From positions 343,126-407,125 of the forward strand of contig NZ_JAMBNP010000006.1 in NCBI RefSeq assembly GCF_023715145.1: 64,000 nucleotides of DNA, read 5' to 3'. Below the pieces are notes generated by a model, which saw only the letters and a program-made list of their open reading frames with translations, made no database searches and was not told the DNA's origin. Made by a program: the position numbers and the translations under genes. This stretch comes from Paenibacillus glycanilyticus. GTDB lineage: Bacteria; Bacillota; Bacilli; Paenibacillales; Paenibacillaceae. Shown one piece after another: positions 27,901 through 37,013 of the stretch; position 1 is the stretch's first letter; each line of letters starts with the position of its first letter.

Positions 27901-27915
27901 GAAGCAGCATTGCGA

Positions 27916-29070
27916 TTATGAATGAGCCGGCCCCGTCGAATCGCTGATGACAAGCGAAGCGTCGAGCAGAATCTTATTGGGCACGGATTGTCCGCCGCGC
28001 AGCTTGAGCACGTTCTCGAAGGCGACGCGCCCCATCTCATGCTGGTTCTGGCTCAAATGAGTGAACGGGTAACGCCCGTTTGTCTCCGGGCAGTCAAAGC
28101 AGACAATGGAATAGTCATTCGGCACGGCCTTGCCCATCTGCTGCACCGCCTGATAGGCAATCTGCCCGATATTGTACTCGGTCGCGAACAAGGCTGTAAT
28201 ATGAGGATGATTGTTCAGATGATCGATAATCTTCTGAATATCCTCCTGCTTGTTCTCTTCCGTATTATGCTTGGGGAGGGTAGACGTAATATTCTCCATC
28301 CAGATTTCCCGGTCCACGACAATCCCCTTCTCTGCATGAGCTTGAATAAACCCTTCGATCCGCTCTTCAATCGCAGTCGTATCAACCGGCGGCGGCGTCA
28401 GAAAAGCGATGAATTTGTGTCCAAGCTCGAACAAATGATTGGTTCCGTCTTTGGCGGCGCCTACATTGTCCGTTGCGATCGAGCTAGCCGAGATTCCCTT
28501 CAAATGCCGGTCCACAAGCACAAACGGGAACTGGTTAATGACCAGCTTCAAGATTTCCGCGTTGAAATATTCGCCTTGTGCCGGGAAAATAATCAGTCCG
28601 TCCACGCCCAGCTCAAGCAATCCCTTAATTGCCTCCTCTTCGAGAGCCGGAATACCAAAAGTCCGGCGTAATACCAAATAACAGTTATGCTGTCGCGAAG
28701 CCTCCTCCATTCCATAGACCAGTCCGTTGCCGTAGCTGTCCGCAAAGTCGGTAATAACCAGACCAATCAGCAGCCTTCCGTCTTCTTTGCGCGTCCTCTG
28801 AGGAGCCGCTCCTGCGGCTAGAACCGACGACTTCGCCTGAGGAGCAGGCTGATCGGATACAAACGAGCCGCGCCCTGGCTGACGGATGATATAACCTTCG
28901 CTCGCAAGCAGCTCAAGTGCCTTCTTGCTCGTGATCCGGCTTACATTGTATTCATCGCCAAGCTCCTTCTCGGAAGGAACCCGGTCGCCAGGTTCGTATT
29001 TCTTCTCAAGAATGTCTTCGCGGAGTGCTTCAAAAATCCGTTCATACATCGGTTTCGATGATTCGTTCAT
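27916..29070 (-). CDS. GntR/LacI-type (AraR-like) sugar-responsive repressor
   Basis: 384 aa from ATG MNESSKPMYERI after GGAGG. N-terminal GntR winged helix (1-70: ILEKKYEPGDRVPSEKELGDEYNVSR, YIIRQPGRGSFV) fused to a LacI-type periplasmic-binding sensor (IGLVITDFADSYGNGLVYG, FVLVDRHLKG, THLSQNQHEMGRVAFENVLK). This architecture is that of AraR, which binds a free sugar. Its place upstream of the mannan operon suggests mannose or a manno-oligosaccharide as inducer (inference). Confidence 0.9.
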   Translation of the reverse strand: MNESSKPMYERIFEALREDILEKKYEPGDRVPSEKELGDEYNVSRITSKKALELLASEGYIIRQPGRGSFVSDQPAPQAKSSVLAAGAAPQRTRKEDGRLLIGLVITDFADSYGNGLVYGMEEASRQHNCYLVLRRTFGIPALEEEAIKGLLELGVDGLIIFPAQGEYFNAEILKLVINQFPFVLVDRHLKGISASSIATDNVGAAKDGTNHLFELGHKFIAFLTPPPVDTTAIEERIEGFIQAHAEKGIVVDREIWMENITSTLPKHNTEENKQEDIQKIIDHLNNHPHITALFATEYNIGQIAYQAVQQMGKAVPNDYSIVCFDCPETNGRYPFTHLSQNQHEMGRVAFENVLKLRGGQSVPNKILLDASLVISDSTGPAHS

Positions 29071-29119
29071 CCTGTTTGTTCCTCCGTCTTCCAGCTGACA
29101 AGTGTCCCATATATATAAC

Positions 29120-29148
29120 AATATATCATGGTATATTCCATTTGCCAA
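29120..29148 (-). promoter_or_regulatory. Promoter of the GntR/LacI gene with spacer dyad
   Basis: TTGGCA (29143-29148), 17-nt spacer, TATATT (29120-29125) on the minus strand. The spacer holds ATGG-AATATA-CCAT, an imperfect dyad that could be an autorepression operator. Confidence 0.6.
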
Positions 29149-29231
29149 GATGGATTGACATATCAACTATAGAAATACGACATGAATTACACGCTCTTCA
29201 CCATGTCCGGGCATTGACTGATCTGCTCATT

Positions 29232-29280
29232 AACAAAGAGAGGTCGTGCAGGATTAAACCCGCACAACCTCTCTTTGTTT
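29232..29280. terminator. Terminator after the SDR gene
   Basis: AACAAAGAGAGGTCGTGC pairs with GCACAACCTCTCTTTGTT, a long stem with one wobble, ending in T-rich sequence on both strands. Confidence 0.8.
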
Positions 29281-29289
29281 TCCAGTGTG

Positions 29290-29988
29290 CTAAATCGGCA
29301 TTTCCTTGCCCGTATAATCGACGAAGTTGAACTTGCCTTGCGGCACGATACGTCCCTCGGCAAGATCAAGAATACCTTTGGCGCTTTGACGCGGATTAGT
29401 AGGCGCATTCTCGCCTCCCATATCCGTCTTCATCCAGCCCGGATGAACGCTAAGCACCTGTATCCCCTGCTTCTTCACGGCAGACAACAGCTGCTGCGTG
29501 AACATATTGAGCGCCGTCTTCGAGATGCCATACGGATAATCGCCCGGATAAGCGTTACTGATACTGCCTGCTTCAGACGAAATATTAATAATGGCTCCGT
29601 TTGGTTCCGTAACAAGCGAAAGGAAATGCTTCACAACTCGCATGGGCCCAAACAGGTTAATGTCAAAGGACTTCAGAACTTCGTTCATATCCAGCTCTTC
29701 AATAGAAGTATTTCTTGCCTCCAGGATCGCTGCATTGTTAATGATGGCGCCAAGCGATCTGCCCTGCTGCTTCAGCGAAGCGGCGAGATCAGCTAGTCCC
29801 GCTTCATCGCTAACGTCAAGCTTAGCCAGCTCCAGCTGTGAGCCGTACTGCTCGGCAAGCGCCGCTAGCTTACCTTGTGTTGCAATGTCGCGGACACCTG
29901 CAATGACGCGATGTCCACGTTCAAGCGCTTCTGCCGCCATTTCGACGCCAAGCCCCCGGCTGGCGCCCGTAATAAGGATATTTGCCAT
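29290..29988 (-). CDS. Short-chain dehydrogenase/reductase
   Basis: 232 aa. Cofactor motif TGASRGLG (7-14), NNAAI, catalytic Ser in NISSEAGSI and YGISK with Tyr and Lys. Similar in layout to C-factor-type SDRs (LDVSDEAGLADLAASL, LSVHPGWMKTDMGGENAPT). Single gene with its own terminator. Substrate unknown. Confidence 0.9.
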   Translation of the reverse strand: MANILITGASRGLGVEMAAEALERGHRVIAGVRDIATQGKLAALAEQYGSQLELAKLDVSDEAGLADLAASLKQQGRSLGAIINNAAILEARNTSIEELDMNEVLKSFDINLFGPMRVVKHFLSLVTEPNGAIINISSEAGSISNAYPGDYPYGISKTALNMFTQQLLSAVKKQGIQVLSVHPGWMKTDMGGENAPTNPRQSAKGILDLAEGRIVPQGKFNFVDYTGKEMPI

Positions 29989-30149
29989 GAAAATCCCTCC
30001 TTAATCTTCCAACGCTCTTAATATAACATATAGAAAAGCTATATTACTCTATCTCTTTCCATTCGATATAATTGGAAGGGATATCCACTGCTGTAATTGC
30101 GGAGATCAGTCTTAATAATCTATAACGTTCAAGAAGGGGACATCATTTT

Positions 30150-30341
30150 TTGGAAATATTAACGATTATATTTTCGCTTCTATTTTATGGCTATGCTTTT
30201 ATGAATTACCGTTCCGATGCATTTATTTTTTACCTCACGATAGGGACCATTCTGTTCATTGTCTCTCTGTATTTCGCTATGACCGGAAAGAACAAGAGCA
30301 ATTTCAGTTATGGCTGGCGGCCAATCATAGAGAAATATTAA
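30150..30341 (+). CDS. Small two-helix membrane protein
   Basis: 63 aa with TTG start 11 bases after AGAAGGGG. Two hydrophobic segments (3-20 and 26-47) then a short basic tail ending WRPIIEKY. Not recognised. First of three consecutive plus-strand membrane-associated genes that probably form an operon ending at the 31408 terminator. The weak start makes the exact N-terminus uncertain. Confidence 0.5.
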   Translation: MEILTIIFSLLFYGYAFMNYRSDAFIFYLTIGTILFIVSLYFAMTGKNKSNFSYGWRPIIEKY

Positions 30342-30409
30342 CGGGAGGCGCCTACTACCAGCATATCGAGATTACGCCCGTTACCCGCTTCGTTCAATAT
30401 GATGCTCTC

Positions 30410-30622
30410 GTGTCATTTGGCGTCTTTCATTCCCATCGCCATAGCCGGTATTTCATTGAAGAGGTACATTTGACTCTGCTCCACAGAACGATTTTCTCCC
30501 TGATCACTTTGTTATTAGGATGGTGGAGCGTCCCGTTTGGCCCGATTCTTACAATCCCGATTCTCTGGCGCAATCTCAGAGGCGGGCATCGCAAAACCTA
30601 TCAGGAATTAATGCAAGGCTAG
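30410..30622 (+). CDS. Small membrane protein with GWWSVPFGP motif
   Basis: At least 70 aa, taking GTG at 30410, but the frame is open upstream to before 30330 and the real start may be nearer the GGGAGG at 30343 with no standard start codon in view. One or two helices with TLLLGWWSVPFGPILTIPILWRNLRGG, a pattern I know from other Bacillota membrane proteins as GWWxxPxGP...NLxGG. Either the start is non-canonical or the 5' end is damaged. Confidence 0.5.
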   Translation: MSFGVFHSHRHSRYFIEEVHLTLLHRTIFSLITLLLGWWSVPFGPILTIPILWRNLRGGHRKTYQELMQG

Positions 30623-30664
30623 CTGGCAGGAAACATTTTACCTTTAAAGGAGAGCATTTAAGGA

Positions 30665-31408
30665 ATGGGTAACATTATCGGTGGCATTATCGGCATTATT
30701 ATTGTTGTAGGTTTAATTATTCTTGCGTTTATGGCACCTTTCCTAATGGAAGGATGGAAGAAACGGCTTAAGAAAAGATGGGTTCCCGTCAAACACCGTA
30801 TAACTCCTGAATCGCAGCAGGTCATTCAATCCATGGACTCTGGTGCTTATGAGGCACTTATTCAGCATATGAACCATTTCAATCGTAAGATGAGCATGTC
30901 AAAGGAGTGGATGACCTCCTCTTTTTTAAAAGAAGCGTATTTTCCTGAAACGCATACTTTTGACCCCTTGGTCTCGGTCGAGATGATGCTGCGCCACTTT
31001 GACAAAAGCTACCCCAGACGAGCAGGTATTCGTTACTTTGCGCTTGATAGCTCAGAACCTCTGAAGAACGGAAGCATTGCGGTTGGGATCACTCGTGTAT
31101 ACGAAGACAAGACTACCTCCAGGGTACGTTATATCTTAACTAAAAAGGATAGCCGCTGGTATCTCGATCATATCTCGAGACAATTCCACGGAATAATTGA
31201 GGAGATCACGAGAACCTCGCGGAATACAATCATGTATGAGCTGCTGCTTGAAGAAGGCGGCTCTCTCATGTACGAATCCCTAGCACCCGTTCCCGGAATT
31301 ACCGCCGGAGACCGCGTACTTGCCGACGGGTACCTGATGACGGAGGAAACACTGGAAGGCTTGGTTTATTACAAGCTGCTTCAAATGGATAAGCTTATGG
31401 CAGCATAA
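30665..31408 (+). CDS. Membrane-anchored protein of unknown function
   Basis: 247 aa, ATG after AAAGGAGAG. One N-terminal helix (4-28, glycine-rich at first) then a basic stretch ([15 protein letters not shown]) fixing the rest in the cytoplasm. The C-terminal region from about 110 looks alpha/beta ([31 protein letters not shown]) and may be a Tim44- or NTF2-like fold, but I cannot assign it. Last of three co-directional small-protein genes. Confidence 0.75.
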   Translation: MGNIIGGIIGIIIVVGLIILAFMAPFLMEGWKKRLKKRWVPVKHRITPESQQVIQSMDSGAYEALIQHMNHFNRKMSMSKEWMTSSFLKEAYFPETHTFDPLVSVEMMLRHFDKSYPRRAGIRYFALDSSEPLKNGSIAVGITRVYEDKTTSRVRYILTKKDSRWYLDHISRQFHGIIEEITRTSRNTIMYELLLEEGGSLMYESLAPVPGITAGDRVLADGYLMTEETLEGLVYYKLLQMDKLMAA

Positions 31409-31440
31409 ACAGGGTTGGGCATATGCCCAACCCTGTTTTC
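31408..31440 (+). terminator. Terminator of the small membrane protein operon
   Basis: AACAGGGTTGGGC-ATAT-GCCCAACCCTGTT, a 13-bp perfect stem followed by TT. Confidence 0.85.
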
Positions 31441-31442
31441 CA

Positions 31443-31754
31443 TGTAGGATGCTGCCGCTCCTTGCGTCGGAGCAGCCAAGGTCGTCCGCGATCGGGTGGC
31501 CGTGCTCGATAATCCAGATCCGTTTGAGCGCGCCGGTCTTCGTGCCAAGCAGCTTCTCGAACACCTTGGAAGCGTGCCCCGAGTGAAGAACGATCAGCCC
31601 CATGCCTTCCAGCACCCGGTCTCTTACCTTCTCCGCAACTGTCATCGCGCACTTCGTGATGGGCTAGATGTCCCCACCAGATGAGCACGTCCGTATTGTT
31701 CAGCACCTCATCGGTCAGACCATGCTCCTGCTCGGCGAGGTGAAACGGCTTCTC
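31443..31754 (-). pseudogene. Relic of a ThuA-like trehalose-utilisation gene
   Basis: Minus-strand translation gives [14 protein letters not shown], then [17 protein letters not shown] in one frame, then [18 protein letters not shown], then [11 protein letters not shown], in another, the core of ThuA proteins. A frameshift lies near 31640, the N-terminus is missing, and sequence after GHPIADDLG has diverged. No ribosome site. It lies directly downstream of the PocR-AraC gene. Confidence 0.8.
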
Positions 31755-31766
31755 CGTTCCTGTGGC

Positions 31767-32792
31767 TTAAGCCTTGTCCCGGTAGATTTTGCGGTAAGCG
31801 GCTGGCGTCAGGCTCTCGAATTTCTTGAACGTCTTGATGAAATAGCCCGCGTCCGCGAATCCAAGCTCGTCGCCGATCTGAGCGACGGACAGCTCCGTGG
31901 TCTCAAGCAGCTCCTTGGCCCAGCCGATCTTCAGATGCGGTACAAAGACCGAGAAATTCTCCCCCGTCTCCTTCGTGAAGATCCGGCTGAAATAGCTTGG
32001 ACTCACATGGCATATAGCAGCCATCTCCTTCAGATCCGCATTCTCGTGCTTATGGCGGTAAATATAATCAAAAGCCGGCTGCAGCAGGGAATTTCCCGCC
32101 TGGTACACGCTTGAAGACTTCTTCAGCTTCTTCCCGATCAGCGTGCTCGACAGTTCGCTTTGCAGCGCTTGGATATGCTCATACGACGAATCAATGGTTT
32201 GGATAGGGGCTGCCGCCGGATGCTCAAGCGACAAGCTGTCCCGGTACATCTGAAGCATATCGCTCTTGCGAATCGCTTCCTCGACAATATAATTGCACAG
32301 ATGGTACAGCATGTCGGCGATCTTCTCGACTTCTTCGAAGGACAACACCGGCAGCGACTGGTATTCTTCCCGGAGCGCATGAAACTTTTTATCCGTCTCC
32401 ACGTTTGGCGGCCTGGTTACAATCTGTTCAATCGGCACATCGGGATCGCTCAGCTTAATCTGCCCCGCCATTACCGCGCCGATATATTGATCATCAACCA
32501 CGATCGGAATCGCAATATCGAGAATTTGAAAATGACATTGATAAATATAAGGCTTGTTCGACCGAACAGCCTCAAGTCCGCCCCGCGCATCGCATTTCTG
32601 GCAATACGAGGATAGCGTGGAATCCTTCCTTACCTCGCGGCAGAACGCCTGGCATTCGCTGTGCTTGGATACCGGAACCCCTTTGTAATCAACCGTAATG
32701 ATCGCCATCTTCGTCACAAGAGACATGGAATCCTGAAGCTTATGCCATTTGTCGATATCCATAATTTGTTTCAAATCATATCTTGCGTTCAT
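31767..32792 (-). CDS. PocR-domain AraC-family regulator
   Basis: 341 aa. N-terminal PocR sensory domain (about 8-170) with Cys residues in ECQAFC and SSYCQKCDARGG, and IYQCHFQILDIAIPIVVDDQYIGAVMAGQI. The C-terminal AraC domain (about 240-340) has LKEMAAICHVSPSYFSRIFTKETGENFS and IGDELGFADAGYFIKTFKK. PocR activates propanediol genes and related domains sense small polyols. Divergent from gldA and the DHA kinase gene, which it probably activates in response to glycerol or dihydroxyacetone (inference). Confidence 0.92.
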   Translation of the reverse strand: MNARYDLKQIMDIDKWHKLQDSMSLVTKMAIITVDYKGVPVSKHSECQAFCREVRKDSTLSSYCQKCDARGGLEAVRSNKPYIYQCHFQILDIAIPIVVDDQYIGAVMAGQIKLSDPDVPIEQIVTRPPNVETDKKFHALREEYQSLPVLSFEEVEKIADMLYHLCNYIVEEAIRKSDMLQMYRDSLSLEHPAAAPIQTIDSSYEHIQALQSELSSTLIGKKLKKSSSVYQAGNSLLQPAFDYIYRHKHENADLKEMAAICHVSPSYFSRIFTKETGENFSVFVPHLKIGWAKELLETTELSVAQIGDELGFADAGYFIKTFKKFESLTPAAYRKIYRDKA

Positions 32793-32951
32793 CGTGATCG
32801 CCCCAAACCCGCTTGCATGATAACTCCATTATACTAGAAGGCTCATCCAGGACAAAATAGTACAATTTCAGGAAGACTTGCGCATAAAAACACCATCGAA
32901 AACTGCTTTATTATGCGCTTATCGTACAATGCTTCTCTTTTCCCCTCCTTT

Positions 32952-32957
32952 TATAAT
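32952..32957 (+). promoter_or_regulatory. -10 box of gldA with poor -35
   Basis: TATAAT is perfect but the bases 17 nt upstream (ATGCTT) do not resemble TTGACA. This fits an activator-dependent promoter, with the PocR-AraC protein as candidate. Confidence 0.5.
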
Positions 32958-33011
32958 GACAGTAGTCAGTTCGTAATTTGTGTAGTCATTCCTATTAGGA
33001 GGTTATTTATA

Positions 33012-34148
33012 ATGAGAAAAGCATTTATCAGCCCAAGCAAATACGTACAAGGTGAAAACGAACTGCTTAACCTCGGATTTTTCGTTCAGACCTACGGCGA
33101 TTCCGCCCTTCTTATTGCTCATCCCGACGATGTAAAACGCGTAAAGGACAAGCTGGACTTTACTTCTAATAAATTCCATATTACGCTGGTTGAAAGCGGA
33201 TTCCGCGGCGAATGCTCCCGTGAAGAGATCGCAAGGCTGCAAGAGCTGGCCCGCGAGAAAAACTGCTCCTGCACCATTGGTCTCGGCGGCGGCAAAGCCA
33301 TCGATACGGCCAAATGCGTGGCCGAAGGCGATGCGCTTATTATCGTTCCGACGATTGCGGCGACCGACGCTCCAACCAGTCATTCCGCCGTTATTTACAC
33401 AAACGACGGTGCATTCGAGGATTATGCTTACTTCAAGTCGAGCCCTAGCGTTGTGATGATCGACACGACCGTTATTGCGAATGCCCCTGCCCGCTTCCTC
33501 GTATCCGGCATGGGCGACGCGTTATCGACTTACTTCGAAGCCAGAGCGACTTCCCGTTCCTTCTCCAAAGTAAACGCGGGTCTGCCTAACGGCGTGCATG
33601 CCGGCGCGGCGCCAATTGCCCGCGGAACCAAAGCGGCGTTTGCGCTTGCGAAGCTCTGCTATGAGACGCTGCTGGAGGACGGAATTCAGGCGAAATTGGC
33701 TTGCGACAGCAACAAAGTAACGACGGCGCTGGAGAACATCATCGAAACCAACATTCTGCTCTCCGGTCTTGGCTTCGAAAGCGGCGGCCTCGCGGCAGCC
33801 CATGCCATCCATAACGGCCTGACTGTTCTGGAAGGCACGCATCATTATTTCCACGGCGAGAAGGTTGCCTTCAGCACGATTGCTCAGCTGGTCCTGGAGA
33901 ACGCGCCGAAGGAAGAAGTAAACGAAGTGCTTGCGTTCTGCGCGGCTGTAGGTCTGCCGGTGTGCCTAGCGGACATCGGCGTGGAGAGCATAACCGGCGA
34001 GGAGCTTGCGCAGGTAGCCGCGCTTGCCTGCATTCCGGAAGAATCGATTCATGCTATGCCATTCCCGATCACAGAGGAAGCCGTAGCCGCAGCGATTGTA
34101 GTAGCCGACCAGCTCGGCCAGGCTTTCAAACAAGGAAGGAAGTCGTAA
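33012..34148 (+). CDS. gldA: Glycerol dehydrogenase
   Basis: 378 aa from ATG MRKAFISPSKYVQG, nine bases after AGGAGG; the open frame upstream has no ribosome site. Iron-type alcohol dehydrogenase fold: NAD motif GLGGGKAIDTAK, IIVPTIAATDAPTS, Asp in FLVSGMGDALSTYFEA, and His metal ligands in AAHAIHNGL and GTHHYFHGEKVAF. Oxidises glycerol to dihydroxyacetone with NAD+. The next gene phosphorylates that product. Confidence 0.95.
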   Translation: MRKAFISPSKYVQGENELLNLGFFVQTYGDSALLIAHPDDVKRVKDKLDFTSNKFHITLVESGFRGECSREEIARLQELAREKNCSCTIGLGGGKAIDTAKCVAEGDALIIVPTIAATDAPTSHSAVIYTNDGAFEDYAYFKSSPSVVMIDTTVIANAPARFLVSGMGDALSTYFEARATSRSFSKVNAGLPNGVHAGAAPIARGTKAAFALAKLCYETLLEDGIQAKLACDSNKVTTALENIIETNILLSGLGFESGGLAAAHAIHNGLTVLEGTHHYFHGEKVAFSTIAQLVLENAPKEEVNEVLAFCAAVGLPVCLADIGVESITGEELAQVAALACIPEESIHAMPFPITEEAVAAAIVVADQLGQAFKQGRKS

Positions 34149-34149
34149 G

Positions 34150-35910
34150 ATGAAGAAGATCATCAATCAGCCGGAGACGCTTGTCCGCGAGATGTGTAAC
34201 GGTCTTGTTATGGCGCATCCGAGCCTGGAGTTCAATTCCAAATATAAAGTAATGAAGAAAAAAGACATTAACGCCGCAAAGGTTACGCTGATCAGCGGCG
34301 GCGGCAGCGGCCATGAGCCGGCCCATGCCGGCTATATCGGCAAAGGCATGCTGGATGCGGCGGTATGCGGCGACGTATTTGCATCCCCTTCCCAGATTCA
34401 GGTGTACCAGGCGATCAAGTCGACGGCAAGCAAGCAAGGCACGCTGCTTATTATTAAGAACTACAGCGGCGATATGATGAACTTCAAGAATGCCGCTCAT
34501 CTGGCGGCCGAGGACGGCATCCAAGTCGATTACGTCAAAGTAGACGACGACATTGCCGTTGAAGACAGCTTGTATACGGTTGGACGCCGCGGCGTTGCCG
34601 GCACGGTGCTTGTTCACAAGATCGCCGGTGCGGCTGCGGAAGCGGGATGGAGTCTCTCCGAAGTAAAAGCTGCCGCCGAGAACGCGATAGCCCATGTCCG
34701 CAGCATCGGGTTTGCTTTTACCTCTTGCACGGTTCCGGCCAAAGGCACGCCAACGTTTGCGATTGGCGAAGACGAGATGGAATATGGCGTTGGCATTCAC
34801 GGCGAGCCGGGTATCCGCAGAGAAAAGCGGATCTCCGCCGATGAGCTGGCTGGAAGAATGGTTACCGAGCTGCTTGCAAGCCTGAATATAAGTGCCGGCT
34901 CTTCGGATGAAATCGCCGTGCTTGTTAACGGCTTTGGCGGAACGCCGCTTCAAGAGCTGTATCTGCTCAACAACGGTGTAATGCGCGAGCTGCATGCGAG
35001 AGGCATCACCGTAAACAAGGTATTTGTCGGCAACTATATGACCAGTATCGATATGGCGGGTGCCTCCCTGTCCATCATGAAGCTGGACGAGCAGCTCAGG
35101 CAGCTCTTAAACGAAGAATGCGATACGCCTGCATTCCTTGTACGGGGCGGAGCTTCGGAGCCGGTGTCCTATGCGGCGCTGGAGGAAACGGTGCACAATC
35201 GTGACGCTGTCTCCTACCGTGTAGAAACCAGCGAAGAATATGCCATAGTCCGGAACGGAAAGCTGTCCCTTCGCAATATGACTTATCTCATTGATAAGAT
35301 GTGCGAGATCATTATCGAGAATGAAGTGCCTTTCTGCGACTTGGACTCCCATGCCGGCGACGGAGATTTTGGCATGAGCGTGGCCAAAGGCTTCAAGCAG
35401 CTGAAAGCAGAGTGGAAGGATATCGTGGGCGGATCCGAGGATATCGGCAGCTTCCTGCATGCCTGCTCCCTGATCATCATGGAGCATTGCGGCGGAGCAT
35501 CCGGCCCGATCTGGGGCTCGGCCTTCCGTGCCGGCGGCAAATATGCCGAAGGCAAGGCCGAGCTGACCGTTGCTGAGGTAGCAGAGCTGCTTGATGCTGT
35601 AGTGAAGGGGATTCAGGCAACCGGCGAACGGTCCTTTGGCCGCGGCGCCGTTGTGGGAGACAAGACGCTGATCGATGCGTTGATCCCTTATGCGGACAGC
35701 TGGAAGACAGCCGCGGGAGCGGGAACCGAGCTGAAGGCTGCCGGTATCGCCGCTGCCGAAGCGGCGGTTGCAGGCGCCAAGCAGACCGAAACGATCGTTG
35801 CCCGGATGGGCCGTGCAGGCACAGTCGGCGAACGGAGCATCGGTTACCCCGATGCGGGCGCTTATGCGCTTGGCGTTATTTTTACGGGATTGTCCGTCGT
35901 GCTGAGATAG
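34150..35910 (+). CDS. Single-chain dihydroxyacetone kinase (DhaK-DhaL fusion)
   Basis: 586 aa, one base after the gldA stop. DhaK part (1-330): LISGGGSGHEPAHAGYIGKG, then MMNFKNA and YGVGIHGEPG with His217 expected to bind dihydroxyacetone covalently. DhaL part (about 375-586): DSHAGDGDFGMSVAKG (Mg/ATP Asp residues), GGASGPIWGSAF, VGDKTLIDAL. This layout matches ATP-dependent kinases rather than the PTS-coupled DhaKLM. Product is DHAP. The linker between the halves has substituted sequence. Confidence 0.93.
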   Translation: MKKIINQPETLVREMCNGLVMAHPSLEFNSKYKVMKKKDINAAKVTLISGGGSGHEPAHAGYIGKGMLDAAVCGDVFASPSQIQVYQAIKSTASKQGTLLIIKNYSGDMMNFKNAAHLAAEDGIQVDYVKVDDDIAVEDSLYTVGRRGVAGTVLVHKIAGAAAEAGWSLSEVKAAAENAIAHVRSIGFAFTSCTVPAKGTPTFAIGEDEMEYGVGIHGEPGIRREKRISADELAGRMVTELLASLNISAGSSDEIAVLVNGFGGTPLQELYLLNNGVMRELHARGITVNKVFVGNYMTSIDMAGASLSIMKLDEQLRQLLNEECDTPAFLVRGGASEPVSYAALEETVHNRDAVSYRVETSEEYAIVRNGKLSLRNMTYLIDKMCEIIIENEVPFCDLDSHAGDGDFGMSVAKGFKQLKAEWKDIVGGSEDIGSFLHACSLIIMEHCGGASGPIWGSAFRAGGKYAEGKAELTVAEVAELLDAVVKGIQATGERSFGRGAVVGDKTLIDALIPYADSWKTAAGAGTELKAAGIAAAEAAVAGAKQTETIVARMGRAGTVGERSIGYPDAGAYALGVIFTGLSVVLR

Positions 35911-35916
35911 CTTAAT

Positions 35917-35972
35917 AACAAGAAACAGCAGCAATCATTGACGTGAGAATGAGTGCTGCTGTTTCTTGTTTT
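35917..35972. terminator. Bidirectional terminator
   Basis: AACAAGAAACAGCAGCA and TGCTGCTGTTTCTTGTT pair over 17 bp around a 20-nt loop, between convergent DHA kinase and EamA genes. Confidence 0.8.
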
Positions 35973-36864
35973 ATTCCGCTAAGTCATTTTGAATATTGTA
36001 CTTTAAGGTTTTGGACCAGAAATACATTCCCATCCCGAATAGAGTCAACATGCCGCCTAAGAGCTGGAACAAGGAAATGGTTTCTCCCAAGAGGAAATAC
36101 GCAAGAATAATAGCCAGAACGGGCTCTCCGATTATGCCTACCGAGACGGTAGTTGCCCCCATGGATTTCAGCAGCAGGTTGAAAATGTACTGTCCAAAAA
36201 TGGTCGGGATGATGGCAAGCAGCAAAAAATAAGTCCAGTCGGAGGAGTTGTATCCCGCTAATGAGATGTGATTGAACAAATTGTAGATAAGCATGACAGT
36301 CCCGCCAATAAAAAATACGATAATGCTGTACACATTGGCATCGAGTTTGCGGCTTACCTTCTGCCCGGCCAGTAAATAGACTGACACGGAGATGGTGCCG
36401 ATTAGCGACAAACCGTCTCCAATCAACGCTTCCGTCGATATCCCTATGTCTCCCCAGGCGATGAAGATGGAACCAAAGAGCGCGGCAATCAAGCAGCAAA
36501 CGGTGATCAGAGAAGCTCTTTCCTTAAACAAAAAATAGGAACCGATCAGGACAAACAGAGGCTGCAGCGACAAGATGACCATGGAGCTTGCTACTGAGGT
36601 ATGTACCAAGGATTCCATCCAGAAGAGAAAATGCAGCCCTAGAAAAACACCGGCTAATATAACGATACCCCACTCTTTTTTATTCATCGCTATGGAGCGA
36701 AGCCTTCTCCAAGGCACAAAAGCGAGCATGAGGATGACGGAAATAAACAATCTGTACATCCCTGCCACAGAGGTTGGCGTATCCGAAAATTTGATTAATA
36801 TAGAAGAGACCGAGACGGACAAGATGCTGATGAATAACAAAAAATGCGGATTAAGTCTACCCAT
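35971..36864 (-). CDS. EamA-family (DMT) transporter
   Basis: 297 aa with about ten transmembrane helices in two EamA repeats (SVSSILIKFSDTPTSVAGMYRLFIS, then GATTVSVGIIGEPVLAIILAYFLLGE). Such proteins export metabolites or amino acids. Adjacent and divergent to an AraC-type regulator that may control it. Confidence 0.9.
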   Translation of the reverse strand: MGRLNPHFLLFISILSVSVSSILIKFSDTPTSVAGMYRLFISVILMLAFVPWRRLRSIAMNKKEWGIVILAGVFLGLHFLFWMESLVHTSVASSMVILSLQPLFVLIGSYFLFKERASLITVCCLIAALFGSIFIAWGDIGISTEALIGDGLSLIGTISVSVYLLAGQKVSRKLDANVYSIIVFFIGGTVMLIYNLFNHISLAGYNSSDWTYFLLLAIIPTIFGQYIFNLLLKSMGATTVSVGIIGEPVLAIILAYFLLGETISLFQLLGGMLTLFGMGMYFWSKTLKYNIQNDLAE

Positions 36865-37013
36865 AATTCCTCCAAACGGTTAGAACAATTACCCGTGCAC
36901 GGAATTGTAATGATATGAAGAAGCTGGATATAATAATATCATCGCTAACGCTTATTTTGTGTAACAATATCTTTCATTAATATCGAAATATCGTCAAATT
37001 GAGGAGCTGCACG

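Noticed and set aside
34126..34995. 289-codon minus-strand frame opposite the DHA kinase gene
   Set aside because: Antisense shadow of a confidently identified kinase.
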